Part shown: positions 22,901-30,557 of the stretch, piece after piece | How the letters are laid out: each line of letters opens with the position of its first letter | Position numbering within the stretch: the first letter of the stretch is position 1 | DNA from: Isochrysis galbana | Taxonomy: Eukaryota; Haptophyta; Isochrysidales; Isochrysidaceae | NCBI GenBank assembly: GCA_018136815.1 | Contig: CM030936.1 | Coordinates: forward strand, 5,555,774 to 5,619,773 | Length of the DNA: 64,000 nucleotides | Reading direction: 5' to 3' | Program-made: the position numbers and the translations under genes | The notes under the pieces: generated by a model | What the model saw: only the letters and a program-made list of their open reading frames with translations | What the model was told of the DNA's origin: nothing | Databases searched by the model: none

Positions 22901-25900
22901 CGGTGCTCACTCACCGAAAGCCAACCACATCGTGCGCCTCGGGGCATAACCTGTCGTGCGCACGTGCGCGAATCCTCGTCCGATTCCAAGGCGCACACGA
23001 GCGAGAGGGCGATGGAAGCAGCGGACAGGAGCTGCTGCCTGTCGAGTCGGAGGACAAGCATGGATAGCGCACCACTCACTCGAAGCATCCCCACAGCGGG
23101 CGTGCCTGATGAAATATCGCCATCATGACCTGCTAGCCGCGCATTGGGCACGCAGTCGAGCAGCACAGAGGACACATCACTTGCAGTAAGCCTTACCGCA
23201 GCGCTGAATGGCAGGAGCTGCCATCCATCCGGAGGAGCGGCGGTAGCGGCAGCATGTAAGCCAGAGGACCGGACCGCGGCACCCACATCTAAGCCGTCGT
23301 CGCCATCGTTGACCATACATGCCTCCGCCTCACCATCCACCCAACCATCTGGGTCTCCCGGCGGTAGGACGGCGGCGCACAAGCCCTCCCAAGTGATGTG
23401 AAGTTGCTGTTGTTCCTGAGGAGAGCTCGCAGAGGGTGACGTGGAGAGCGTGGGGGTGGCTAAGGTGTCCGCAACATGAGTGCTCCCGGTTTTGACGTGC
23501 AAGTGATCCGGTGCCTGAGGGTCGGTTGTGCAAATGCCGATGTCTCCGGCACGTACGAGGACACGTCGAAGAGAAAGAGGAGGCACGTCACTCTCGTGGG
23601 CCGACGAAGCGTTGCGCGCACCCGCCTCAAAGCGTGCGGGCAGGGGTGGCGGTGTCTCGACCAACATGTACCATGCAGTCGAGTAGTGGATTTGGACATT
23701 GACGGGTCGATCCCGCCAGGTCCGACCAAAAGTTTCAACACTGCTCGCTGCGGCCGTGACAGCAACTCGCCTTGTGGATTGCTCGATGGCAAGCACGATT
23801 GCCCAGTGGGATGGCGGCACCGTTGCGAAGGTAGTGATCGCGGCGACGAGGTTGGGATTTAATAATAACCGAAGGCCGGCGAGACGGACATCCAGATGCA
23901 CCGCACAATTCGAATGAAGCGGCTCCGTCTCAGCTGACACGGTGAGCGCATCGAGCCCAACGAGGTGCTGGTTGGCTTGCCCTACCTGCGCAAATGAATG
24001 CTGCACGGCGCGTCGGCCGGCATGGCACACCACGCGCAGCTGCGGCCACGGAGTACTGAGGTCGAGCAGTCTGAGCGAACCAACGCTTGCCGAGATGCCC
24101 ACACCCGAGTTGACCGACCGCACTCGTGACACAAGCGCGAGGTGATTCAGCTGCAGGCACGCGATGGGTGCGCCAGGTGACGCGAGCAAGGTGATTTCGA
24201 CCTGCGAAATGTGTGCCGAGATTCGCGCTCGCACGCTCTCCGCACGAGGCCTGCGAGGCTCGCTAGCCCCCCCGTGCGCACTGCCCCGCCCCAGCGTGAC
24301 AGCCCCGCGGCTCGTGCCGTCGGGCTCGTGGTATGCCGCCCCACGCGTCGTCTCAATGGCATGAGAGTCTCCAAAAGATGAGAGAAGCTGGCCCAGCAGC
24401 CCGGATTTTGCTCCTAGCCTGCTGTCCTTGCCGTCTGCTCCGCTGCCCTCCCCTGCGGGCGCACGCCACTTGCTGAACCATGAAGTCCAATTCGATGGAC
24501 TGGATTGACACGCAGAAGAGGAAGGGGATCCATCGGACGGAGAGGACGGCGCTCCCTCCGTCACTTCCTTGCGGCCAATACCCTCCTCCACGCCGGCTAC
24601 ATTGCCGACATTGGCAGTAGGATGCTGCGCGGCAAGAGTGCGTCGTGCCATCGCACGAAATGTGCAGATATCGTGCAGCGGCATCATCAGTTCCAGCTCA
24701 GCCAGCTCGAGCCGCCTCTTGCCAGAGGGTTTAGGCTGCGTCAGTGTCTCGGCACATTCGGCCAGGCAGGTGATGTAAGTCTCAGTGTAGCGTAGCCGCA
24801 ACGAGCGCCGCGCGGCTAGCTGCGCGCTGCCCAGGTACAGCCGGCCCGTGCGCCGTTCCCACATCACGGCGCGGATAGCATACTTCCACAGCTCGATAGC
24901 GTCTGTCATGCTGTGCTCCCCTTCTCGAGGCCGCTGGCACTCGCGGTACTTGTGCCTCCGTTGGCACTGCTCAAGAGTCTCGATGAGTTGAAGAGCTCCG
25001 AGCAGCTGTGACCGTGTTAACGACAGGCGTGCGGGCTCCTGCAACTGGAGCCCCAGCGTGAGCTTCGGCCAGCCGAGCTCAGCTTCTTCGCGCACATCCA
25101 GCTCGATCTGTGCGGAGGCGTGCAGCGGAGCCAGCAGGTATGTGTCACCCTCCACAGGATCACGTGCACTCTGCTGCGCGTGATGCATTACTGTTCCCAT
25201 CGTCTTCTGCTCCTGAGCGATTCGCGCCTCGCCTTCGGTGCTACTTGAGGCCGCGGTTGACTGTGTGCTAGCCACCTTGTTGGGGCTCAAGTAGACGACC
25301 AGCCCGCTCACTTGCACCGTCTTGTTGACAAGCCCTAAGAGCGGGCGTGCACGCGACGAGGGGAGGCTAGACGAGAACCATCCTAGTCTCGACAGGGAGT
25401 TGGCTGCCTCCGCGTCCGGCGTCGTGAGCGAGAGGGAACCGAGCACCACGCCGGCCTGGATGGCGCCGACCTCCCCACCCTCCACAATGCCCAAGTGTAA
25501 GTTAGTCGTCCGTATCTCTAGCGACTTGAGGAGGCGGTTGGCGAGCCGCTGGGCAAAGGAATCTGACTCCTCAGCCACCGCCTCACACCCCTCCTGCACC
25601 GCCTCCCACGCCGCGAGCGCCTCGTGCTTGGCGGGTGCGTCTCGCTCCGCCTGCGCACGCACATCTGTCCCATCCGCCTCGACCGGCGCGACGATCAGCG
25701 TCACGTCGTGGAGCTCGATGAGGAGCGGCGCTCGTCCGAGTGAGCGCCAAGGGAATCGGACGACTACCTCGCCCACCTCGCCACGCATCACGCGTACGGG
25801 GAGCGCCATCGCGGCGAGTGCAGCTGGACGAAGCGCCATTCGCGTCAGCCGTACCTCTCCACGCCACACACTCAACTGGAGCGAGCGAGCGTCGATACCC

Positions 25901-25956
25901 GAAACAAACGTGCCGAGGACTCGCGTGAGAAGCGTTGCCAGCACATCCTGAAGCAT
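10903..25956 (-). CDS. VPS13-like bridge lipid-transfer protein with two ankyrin blocks, PH and GRAM-like domains
   Basis: A single intronless frame of 5017 residues. VPS13 proteins are rod-like lipid conduits at organelle contact sites. Visible domains: chorein N-terminus (1-95: LQDVLATLLTRVLGTFV, LQLSVWRGEVRL, VVRFPWRSL); PH-like (1008-1112); ankyrin block 1 (2349-2615) followed directly by a PH domain (2617-2724, HCGWLYRL...WFRRFVLL); GRAM-like (3025-3125); adaptor-binding repeats (3130-3690, with LPYRLRN near 3609 and YTWDDP near 3645); GRAM-like (3713-3872); ankyrin block 2 (4067-4345); a VPS13-type segment with HVQLDSSLKHTRFPVIL (near 4470); and the ATG2-like Gly-rich amphipathic C-terminus (4715-4900). 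VPS13 proteins known to me lack internal ankyrins. The two blocks share MRPLH/RRPLH motifs and probably arose by duplication. Many plus-strand frames across it are shadows. Confidence 0.92.
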   Translation of the reverse strand: MLQDVLATLLTRVLGTFVSGIDARSLQLSVWRGEVRLTRMALRPAALAAMALPVRVMRGEVGEVVVRFPWRSLGRAPLLIELHDVTLIVAPVEADGTDVRAQAERDAPAKHEALAAWEAVQEGCEAVAEESDSFAQRLANRLLKSLEIRTTNLHLGIVEGGEVGAIQAGVVLGSLSLTTPDAEAANSLSRLGWFSSSLPSSRARPLLGLVNKTVQVSGLVVYLSPNKVASTQSTAASSSTEGEARIAQEQKTMGTVMHHAQQSARDPVEGDTYLLAPLHASAQIELDVREEAELGWPKLTLGLQLQEPARLSLTRSQLLGALQLIETLEQCQRRHKYRECQRPREGEHSMTDAIELWKYAIRAVMWERRTGRLYLGSAQLAARRSLRLRYTETYITCLAECAETLTQPKPSGKRRLELAELELMMPLHDICTFRAMARRTLAAQHPTANVGNVAGVEEGIGRKEVTEGAPSSPSDGSPSSSACQSSPSNWTSWFSKWRAPAGEGSGADGKDSRLGAKSGLLGQLLSSFGDSHAIETTRGAAYHEPDGTSRGAVTLGRGSAHGGASEPRRPRAESVRARISAHISQVEITLLASPGAPIACLQLNHLALVSRVRSVNSGVGISASVGSLRLLDLSTPWPQLRVVCHAGRRAVQHSFAQVGQANQHLVGLDALTVSAETEPLHSNCAVHLDVRLAGLRLLLNPNLVAAITTFATVPPSHWAIVLAIEQSTRRVAVTAAASSVETFGRTWRDRPVNVQIHYSTAWYMLVETPPPLPARFEAGARNASSAHESDVPPLSLRRVLVRAGDIGICTTDPQAPDHLHVKTGSTHVADTLATPTLSTSPSASSPQEQQQLHITWEGLCAAVLPPGDPDGWVDGEAEACMVNDGDDGLDVGAAVRSSGLHAAATAAPPDGWQLLPFSAAVRLTASDVSSVLLDCVPNARLAGHDGDISSGTPAVGMLRVSGALSMLVLRLDRQQLLSAASIALSLVCALESDEDSRTCARQVMPRGARCGWLSVSEHRRIAGHTSSSSLGICFVSASRGWLSYTSRDGSVRHVRVVDSELEPDGPTALRLTRRTGITALGGAVSKAGIEWSVRLIARSRSEARQWLSGCAAMQGIPSVNFGYGALASDREHRQDDHPSHPAVVRETKVGGGLSRNGSASAHSMREAKSLHPESSVRTASPELLRRQVEMLILMPGIEVALLSSASGLSSNSRRRPGGSRSGGMPSRGQIGRYEGAPLLQFAIGSLRCEMCTRLHDAQLVFSSADVHACCGVAEPVGSTGNVATRQYRLVPLLHIHGTRSMPTERLVSPLLAKETMQLSRGLYKVGLSREREPSTPSGPALNRESHLADELRFLQRAESGQQFVPAISSCVATYTPGSPEYAMSRATLSVDGHIGSVTLTISPAAMESLCSNGLWVYYQLSFAWARYSAITRAPFEGLDASPSPCTSRLSTETGHFANDPSHPMARSTATKCQEGLVHSEVGPDKPQPDLRANEKIAVSLLLQGLGPVTVLLQDKTTSSGNFYDQDPSNHDIGDSEVICYSVICELQVLQPRFEVELSRYCADYRATVGSFSLCGRESDHSPEVTLVRGSLDAEEFGDFVSTEESPHGSQVGVPGSALAHLEIRCWDEMYGCVASQSTEYVGPIDRHAACPVIRPDYEITMFAHPIIVILPAQLVRRIELCSRASFVALTDALDTALEEASAAVVCATHTAATHEQRCLASLSLILKGPLVVLPSPSAPNDALLLQLADVELTNNFEYRGPHHACECIPEDTGKFSKSYKDVDGPVIMEPAAPTESSQAHMPTCQYTVCESVQVRVSNSRLVVARDAKLVGGAHPRLSSRMACDGYRSIFDDIDIAFRFDRHHELSRLSTHDALGESNPVSQDCLPPPELHVDLATVSLSLTYGEGLFVTNLVSQLVQIFSPEVATVNPDIVGPARSLSLQEERSIASLAVNSRLLQGGDDDSSDSGSVASGSLDERVSTATLSEDSSGEGSVGAQSEGEEDAGSVFLSGVASRRLDSTCAVGSRVEAAEQDDCSNGIPRPCAHLRVSVNATAIRLRLSDDSAGSLLPLYEANVHRLSADVVLFLDEEHVPHDHEVCMPICSETEPASADGSSSVADHRDSSTDKASSRDTAHCNAAAFECSVEMALELELLFFNPAHGLWEPIAEPWQLYANWRRQEPSALGPSTGSTPEVTTQRPYELSIASDQPLELNITHALLCSFLSTGSLIASGTNALATGHVPGGITAKEMDADVETSYAVLNLTEIPLSLSAHGSCVVHHNGRESTNSGQVDDAFYGTDKTNMEQMAVGESMHSLPLTITPGRQIAFSAASNKGDLSIPFNSACRHDVAQTANCEEIVAAARVGNASLVLELLHRSADVHSVDSRGRGALHMAAKQAHIAIIRILLSANADVEMVSGEKLRMRPLHFAALSRSLPCVQLLLQAGANPMQADAEGRTPAVLAYCTPDVQATLYSALNDAVRGDSSLRFNSAELLGAIERGMVNMCRSLLATKADPNSADGSHTALSLACSRRYLEIVGLLLEAGATVNHRTGAGTTPLHIAAATGPRSIVQALLHAGASPIVAREEKVGALEQPWALPVELATWRTRSGVTIRSLLWEATLPKLVHCGWLYRLCTERSFAGERKGWFRRFVLLLPDQLRFFSDYKLRHYRGRIPLASLRKVTSPSSEDSPPSEFTFELATMSHTMALCSNTAEERAPWLQHLSALASGQPSERMSPYDFRNRVCQKYADASCAVPMKISMNSAGNRGCALEDELSRGLGAAIENSTVMQRSGVVTLLVGSAYKPIEASIGKLGLSVVMLTPEVHRSALLKPTIHALQARVQPVQIERGLSPPAGILLDVAIRRGKRTLTVKSVVEVVNHTALALELRVTGEVDEIGRASSTAPVPGTSGGPTFRLDAGEASALPIALTHLGSEAACRSLEIRPAPTDISKGEDDVESLLESQHSWASLTCDRSGDTAVVTCEHVSHACIRADNPYWTCCVSLEFVPLKNTSTTGAPSRVVGGRQPSFEAQLARFELPASEMLLGSWPCVLNERMPAPCWLFLTPNYLCYHAGMRSITAKIRLDDIAAVRPRSNLPSIEVQLDSGKRLLFSGLIKDRDEVLHQICEVRAVARQQWASGLALWRPRRVVLRPPLLVENMLPCVVVLELKQMPDFQPGATPLRATASRAKIGVEDWLRSALHAPSSVTEPIGERTRLLATSPKLPNDRRKSSGGRLHRSMSIGGVSAVAPTQQLARIQLDSGRSQPLHSVHLMQPLHLLISIGAGDVEDYHDTAGVSETMGSGCLSGQILLLPPSEAGDFEASCVLHPTQGSSMRALKLVVRVRAGDAGTYTLTISAAHWLRNHSSVDVSLHDARMSILAVAHARSANRPDPDQIFDLPDRKKDDKTSMCCLSTSSPHSAFIEWAESNKSPNRPRGENRCGLRPGETASAAFSIRAVGHQRELVLPCADGSLAPIVVSVAAASGPLAGAGATVVVVSDRCVLRNQTGIDLEWTQTAGSSLQLLARRASHIHLLPSSGEPVPVRWHWKDDHGLAMVSVRTHDGQFAWCAPFSPDADAVLKLWPSSMSPNSSPLHFQLTIGINEHGTKVALLRPATRLPYRLRNDSSLLLAFRQHGANGDWEVLGPGESCPYTWDDPHGRHLIQTHVQDDGGEWQFTAPGTDSGGYAMECVGRCPDLKLEPQRVSVRRLARPQHETVLLTIGASLVLRESDNILKTGGVRRGDTTWVQSGWLCLTSRHIGFVPLFAQPPEGKDRSGGGLVERSRRAAAPALRLARAGATAAVQAAPETFGLDGSWASLFPIPLSQVRTISAGPTPGELVLELCLTDSHPCGMVERSQCIEQICFTRLRDRQKALDRMRAVLSASKAPPISGVNTDSVENLVGALDGDVAAQVHVGSFVSPLATSEPSSGWRLLARAASRGAAALAAASTASKEAGGRVAIMASKEPRRNEGKVDRGEAAQKSSEAKSSYAKEIPSVGSCGKAKLGVLTPQANRENSCASDVNLQTPIGALYRRGKRLRSRNGRRVTSLPSSTADLREPLSPVSSTNASTSLSSGTAMRWEAALLDAIQIDDRPRVKSLLGAKVSPDACDARGMSALHWACELGRPAQVHLLLRAGGNVELPTRDGLRRRPLHVAASCRSAPRARTIIRFLLSAGANPTARCSDGRTAASFAPVSCVQRDLVLAEAEWRSRVNRRGPLVSRPALVHAVVADRPTRVAYLLAQGADPDSLDEGGMSSLHRACAIGDAEMAQTLLRAGASPNISATNKLAMRPLHCAARCGSVLCIALLLEAGADPLRQDRAGLLPLDRCATGSQEARLMLLRATLRSRAGSASRAASRAAASALVLHAKVVALGPLRELQIWDESLASIEGTSATEGNVATNCAAGDGDGDGVGKRIEHGSCFALRVNLRQVGISLIDEEPREVLHLAMRDVRVLALQWDARQRAEFLLGHVQLDSSLKHTRFPVILAPLDSTSPSSIPGSREASTQPFRDSVGSNLGFSSLEDNSSSNLSPTVSPVSNQSADTLRLEFCRSSAWLQLAFLEYVRVRVTPLRLAIEQNTAARVLRFALSIWDQYEASSLAQSAPLSHPPKSFPPDCVERSSPVAATAALQQRFTGATPPIADEVYVKHLEIAPVRVVVSVNLSPLCHEPALQPFHPTNNLLGLARSLVSLHDSELRLDSLELTERLFESVDVLSAAVASHYSQECVQQVYRILGSLDAFGNPSTVLKDVSRGVSSLRRREKGFKGFREGTTTFAGGVAGGTAVGALTLISNLAGGISNVSGAVSLDPWYNERRALVQQAAVRNANEGFRVGMRALGDGMLGGVAGMVELPIRGAIEGGQAGFWKGAAQGLLGLVAKPVGGVGSLVSKASEGIAADAKRVTPTGGRERYTGAALRVRQPRVIGPDGVLRPYPRRRLMLPIDDSQGAEIFSCCNRTTGIRAALDHPYAATPTDDMSGISSSIQEDDRCSIPCNTAHDRTHTVSIPLPRLREVPSEDGPEHLGTSMSGFL

Positions 25957-26520
25957 CCCGACCGGCCCGCGGCTCTCCCCGCCAACGTCCCAGCCCGTGT
26001 GTGTCTCCCAACCACTTCCCTCCCCCCTCCCCCCTCTCCCCCTCCCTCTCTCTCTTTCTTTCTCTCCTCTGCTCTCCCTCTCTCCTCTCCCCTCCCCCCC
26101 TCGCTCCCTCTCCCCTCCGTCCGCGCCACCAAGTCGGACGACTCAAACGAGCACTCTCCTCTCTCTGGGCCTCTCGATCTCTTCTCCTCCCCTCCCCTCT
26201 CTCCTCTGCTTCCTCTCCCTCGTCCCTTCCTCCCATCATAGTCTCTTTCCCCCTTCCCTCACTCGTCCCCCCTCTCTCTCTGCGCCTTACCCTAAGAATC
26301 GATCGCCATTCTCTACTCCTTCTCGCTCGCCTCTCTCTCCTTCTCAAAGGACGGCCCGCGCGCCCTCGAGAGCGCTAAAGACCGCCGTCTCATCATGAAA
26401 TCCCACAGCTTCCTTGCTGCGCCCCCGCCCCCCCGCCGCCCCCTCTCCTGTGCTATCTGATCCTCCTCTCTCCTTCCCTCTTTTCTTCTTTCGTTCTGCT
26501 CTCCCCTTCTCTTTCTCACG
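25957..26520. promoter_or_regulatory. Polypyrimidine-rich region upstream of the VPS13-like gene
   Basis: About 500 bases dominated by C/T on the + strand (26020-26340 is nearly pure CT), so purine-rich on the coding strand just upstream of the VPS13 start. The long plus-strand frames here (Ser/Pro/Leu) and minus-strand frames (Arg/Glu/Gly) are low-complexity artefacts. Confidence 0.5.
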
Positions 26521-27540
26521 ATTCACACGATGCATCACGAGTGTCAAAACTGGAATACGCTCGCTCCCTTGCTACGTCATTCAAATTCACAACACCTAAA
26601 ATAGCCCCCAGAAATACAGTGACTTCTGAATTCAAGATCAAGATCGGCCGCAAGGCGCAAGGCCGCAAGGCCTGTTCGGCCCAACCTGTATGGGGCCCAG
26701 TGACTGTGAGAAAAGCAACATACATCAGAGTTACCGTTGAGGGCGAGCTCGCGCGACAAGCCAATGACGTAGCTTCGCTACCGATGACGTCGCCCCTCGC
26801 CCCTCGGACTAGAAAACTCCATCCTACAAAACAACTGTGACGAATTGGGATGGCCCATGGGGCTTGAGGGCATTGAGGCAGGCGCGAGGCCGGCGGCAGG
26901 CGCGGCGAGGGAGACGACTTCGGAGGTGCTGACGGGCTGAAGCCCGTCAGCAGAGGAAGGCGGGCAGGCGGGCTTGGGCGAGGGCGAGGACGGCGGCGAA
27001 AGCGACATCGAGCGAGCGGCGAGAGGCGAGGGCGAGTGAGAGGAGGACTGTGTTGGCAGGGGCTGGCAAGGAGCAAGGAGAGGCGAGTTGTAGGGTATGA
27101 GCGTTAGACGAGAGCGAGAGCGACGAGAGCGAGAGCGATGAGAGCGAGAGCGACGAGAGCGAGAGCGACGGATGACGACAGACGATAGGACGACGGACAC
27201 AGACACCCAGGAAACACTGTCGAATTGTTGCAGACGGTGTCGTCGTCACGGGACGAGGGGGTCGACTGCGCGAGTTGATCGCCAAAAACGAAGCTCCTCG
27301 AGCAAAAGCCGCGCCCTCCCGCCGTAAATCCGCCTTCCTCCACTCAGTCGTCAGTCGCCAATTGGATGTGTGGCAACTTCCAATCCGTCAAGTGATCGGA
27401 TGGGGTGAGGCAAACGTTCGCTTGATGCCCAGAGCCTTGACAGCGATAGCACCTAGCCGTCGTTAATGCTTGGCCAGATGTTAAGACGGCTCTTTGTTTG
27501 TGGTTGATGTTGATGATCGTGAGCGGGCGGGTCCGCGGGT
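26520..27540. other. Intergenic, GAGCGA-type tandem repeats, no gene recognised
   Basis: 27100-27172 is a tandem of GAGCGAGAGCGAC-like units with GATGA variants. Frames on either strand (for example 26516-27076 minus, 26541-26840 plus) show no recognisable domain. Related GAGCGAGAGC sequence recurs at 43620-44040. Confidence 0.4.
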
Positions 27541-27730
27541 CCGGCTTTACTACTTGCTACTAGCGCCGTGCTCTCCCCTCATCCGCGGGACCCGGGACCC
27601 CACTAGCTTGACACCGCCTTCGCCCCTACCTTGCTCCCCTTCACCCCTTCATGCTCCCCCCCTCGTTCCACTCCGTTTGGTTTCGGGGGGCCGGCCCATG
27701 TACACTACTTTGGGCCTAGTGTTGGTTGGG
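27540..27730 (-). mobile_element. LINE 3'-end fragment, minus orientation
   Basis: The reverse complement matches the LINE 3' region (58790-58930): the GTAGTGTACA(T/C) block, the CCGAAACCAAACGGAGTGGAACGAGGGGGGG block in diverged form, and TAGTAGCAAGTAGTAAAGCCGG near the left end. No T-tail is left, and the copy is older than those at 7.8 and 8.5 kb. Confidence 0.5.
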
Positions 27731-28029
27731 GAGGGGGAGGGGGGGACAGGCCTTCTGAGTCATGGTTGGGTGGTGGCGTGGGTTTTGGGGCTTCGGCTTC
27801 CCCCATGGGTGTCCGTGGTTATGGGGCGCTTCGCCTCGCGCGCCTGAGGGGTATCCCTAGTCACTTGCGTGCTTCTTGTTTTCGTGCTTGACGATATGTT
27901 CTTTTCCCATTTTTTTTGTTCAGTCGTATTAGTTTGGGTAGGTTTGGGTTTGGGGCTCGGTGCTAAGAGTGGGTGAGGGTGTAAGACTTGGGGGGTTTAG
28001 GCGATGTCCAGAAGCAGCGCCGTGAGCGC

Positions 28030-28955
28030 GATGGGACCCCCGTGGCATAAATAAATAAAATAATTAATGTTATATCCTAGCCAACCCCACTAGCTAATTG
28101 GACACAACTTTTCCGTCCCGGAATCCCGCCATGCCTGACGAGCCAGGTGTCCGAGTGCTACCGGGGGGAGGGGGCACCGCCCCCTCCCCCCGATATTCGT
28201 CCTCCCCCCAGTGCACGCACCGACCCCGCGCACCCCAGCACGTCCTCTCCTCGAGTCCACGCTGGGGGAAAACCCCTTTCGGGTAAAAACAACGCAGGGG
28301 GGGGGGGGCACTCATGAATAGGAGCCCAGAAACACTAATCTCTCCTCGCAAGAGCGTCCTCGCAAGAGCGAGTGGCCGCGGCGAGCCGCGGCCCTTCCCT
28401 CCTGGTTCTGGCGCCCCCGTCTTCTCTTACCCAAACAGGGCGAGAAGACACGTAAACGCCGGAGGGGGGAGCTGCCACTCCCCCCTCCCCTCCCTCTTCC
28501 CTTTTCCTCCTCTCTTCCCTGCGGCGGGGGCCCATGGCGCGCGCCTGCGGCCCCTCTTCAGGTCCCCAGGAGGCCAGCAGGGGCCTGGGAGCGCAGCTCA
28601 GGGGGCAGGTGAGGCTGGGGCATGGCCCTGGCCCCTCCTGCCTCTCCATCGCTGGCTCTCGAGCCCCTGCCAGTCGACTGGAGCTGGCTGGGGGGTCCTG
28701 ATCAGGGGGGCCCAGGGGGAGGAGGGGCTGGTCAGAGGGATGGGCTGGCCACGACAGGCCAGGGCGGGCGAATCAGGCGTGCCTGTGGGGAGAGGGATGG
28801 GTCAGCATGGCAGTGTGCTCCTGGCAAGCCATCAGGCATGCCAGGAGAGTGGGTGGTTCCTCCCCCATGGCGGGGGAGGAGTGGAGAGAGGGGGGGGCTC
28901 GTGCCCCGCCATGGGTGAACTAAGTATAAACTTAGTTGATGGGACCCCCGTGGCA
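28030..28955 (-). mobile_element. T-tailed hairpin retroposon, near full-length copy with 18-bp target-site duplication
   Basis: The insert 28048-28937 (890 bp) is flanked by the perfect direct repeat GATGGGACCCCCGTGGCA at 28030-28047 and 28938-28955. On the + strand it starts TAAATAAATAAAATAATTAA and ends AACTAAGTATAAACTTAGTT, so the sense (minus) strand begins with a hairpin and ends in a T-rich tail. Further perfect inverted repeats: 28163-28191 (13-bp arms, 3-base loop), 28374-28393 (9-bp arms), 28818-28847 (9-bp arms) and 28864-28915 (12-bp arms around CT-rich sequence). The plus-strand frame 28314-29165 is a shadow of this repeat. A sister copy with similar length and order lies at 46380-47254. 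Confidence 0.88.
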
Positions 28956-29161
28956 AGCAGTAGTAGCCTGGATCTTCAAGAGATTTTTTCAATGATGCGG
29001 GTCCCTCAAGCAGCAATCTATGTTACCAATCCCTCCAGCCACATTCCCTTGCACTTTTGTCACATGCATAGATATATACGTACGGCGACGTATGGCATTC
29101 CATCGGCATGCGCGGGCCGGTGGCGTGCGCCTGAAACGTCTTGCACGGGGTGTCTGATAAC

Positions 29162-30557
29162 TTAATTTGCCTTTTTGGACTTCTTCTTGGCCTGCTTCTG
29201 AGCCTCGATCTCTTGAGGCGTCTTGAGGAAAGCGGGCACCCAACGGAGCTGAAAGGTGAAAAGGTAGATCATCGTCAAGTGATAGCCGAACTGAAGCCAT
29301 GCGAGCTGACGTGGGAACTCGACTTCGAGCGAGGGGAAGACGAAGAGGACGCAGAGCGCGTGCACGAAGCACGAATAGAACTGGGCGATCTGCCAGGTCG
29401 TCACCCAGCCTTTGAGCGGGTTGTTGATCCCAAGGCCAGTGACAAAATAGTGTGTGTACCTGAAGGACACGGCGATGCCACTCAGCTTAAGTGACCAAGT
29501 CGCATGCAGGCGCAAACAGAGCCGATACGGCTTCTGAGCTCAGCCAGTGTTTATGACTTACATGATGATGTGAGTGACAGAGTTGATGAAGGCGCCGTAT
29601 TGCGCGGTGCCGTTGCCGTGGCCGAGAGAGAGCAGAAAGCCCCAAGCGACGCCAATAGTAGCATGATGGTAGAGGTGAAGGAAGGACATCTGCACCGACG
29701 ACTTCTTCTTCAGGATCATCCAGAGGGTGTCAAACCTGAGTGGGTGACAGAAGACAATGCATCGTGATTGTATCATCGAACACAAGACGAGTTGGCGAAC
29801 GAGCACGTCATTGTCCCTCACACCACGGAACGCATGTTTTGAGCGTGTGCTATGCTCGATCTCACTTGCACTATGGGCAAACTAGAAAGCACCAACTAGA
29901 ATCACTCTGCACACGGCCTTCCCCGCCGTTGCAGTGAGGCAGAAAATAACACCGTCCTACTAGTGGCGCGGGTCTGCTGGCGCCGTCAACGCACCAGTCC
30001 ATGAACTTGGAGAGGAAGTGCACCAGAATAAACCACTCGCCCGCTGGAGTGTACTTCATCCCCAAGCCAAAAATGTTGGGGTAGTTGGGGAATGTTGCAG
30101 GCCACAAGCCGATAGCCATGTAAGTGCAGAGGGCAATCTGCGCGATGTTGTAGAGCTGCATCGCCGGTTTGACCCAGCTTGGCCTGCGGACAGCAAGGTG
30201 AGGACCAAGGGGCAGGTTGGAGGGAGGGATGGTGGGAGAACGATAGGGAAGCGGGAGCGGCGGCGGCGCCTGGGCGATGCCACAGAAATGTGGCATCACG
30301 CCCGGTGGGCGCCTGCCTCTGCCCCGCCTCCTCCTCACAGCAGGGAGAGAGAAGCGAGAGAAGGGGAGGGGAACGGCTGCGGCGGGCACGCACGTCGAGA
30401 ACTGGCGCATCACAAAGTGGCCGGCGATGGCGAAGACGAGGTAGAGGGCGGGAAGGCCGTAGAGTATGAAGGGTGTCACCAAGAAGTTGAACTGCGGGAA
30501 GTAGGTCAGGCCCGCGCCGAGCACGAGCTCCTCCTGGATCGCCGCGTCGCCCTTCAT
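29162..30557 (-). CDS. Fatty-acid elongase, ELO (GNS1/SUR4) family; four exons
   Basis: Exons in transcription order are 30557-30394, 30183-29995, 29735-29562 and 29459-29162. Introns are GT-AG (donors GTGCGT, GTGCGT, GTAAGT) and the phases close exactly on 274 residues plus TAA. ELO proteins are ER multi-span condensing enzymes that add two carbons to acyl-CoA. Seen: N-terminal hydrophobic segments; KPAMQLYN; SKFMDWFDTLWMILKKK, matching the family's KxxExxDT box with substitutions; the histidine box HLYHH at 138-142; MYTHYFVTGLG across the last junction; QFGYHLTMIYLF; and a lysine-rich tail (AKKKSKKAN) that could act as an ER-retention signal. Algal members often elongate polyunsaturated acids, but chain-length preference cannot be read here. 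Confidence 0.93.

Noticed and set aside
25322-25951. Long plus-strand frame antisense to the VPS13 gene start
   Set aside because: It mirrors conserved VPS13 codons on the other strand and has no recognisable domain; the same holds for all plus-strand frames between 10.9 and 25.9 kb.
25997-26398. Ser/Pro/Leu-rich plus frames and Arg/Gly/Glu-rich minus frames
   Set aside because: Products of polypyrimidine DNA; similar artefacts occur at 40.8-41.0 and 48.9-49.3 kb.
28918-28937. Hairpin AACTAAGTATAAACTTAGTT as a transcription terminator
   Set aside because: It is not followed by a T-run, it recurs only at retroposon ends, and the host is eukaryotic.
28918-28937. Helitron 3' end (hairpin near terminus)
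   Set aside because: No CTRR follows the hairpin and the elements have long target-site duplications, which Helitrons do not make.
28314-29165. 283-codon plus frame and its twin at 46641-47402
   Set aside because: Both are translations of the hairpin retroposon; frames differ between copies and are interrupted by hairpin structure rather than conserved as protein.
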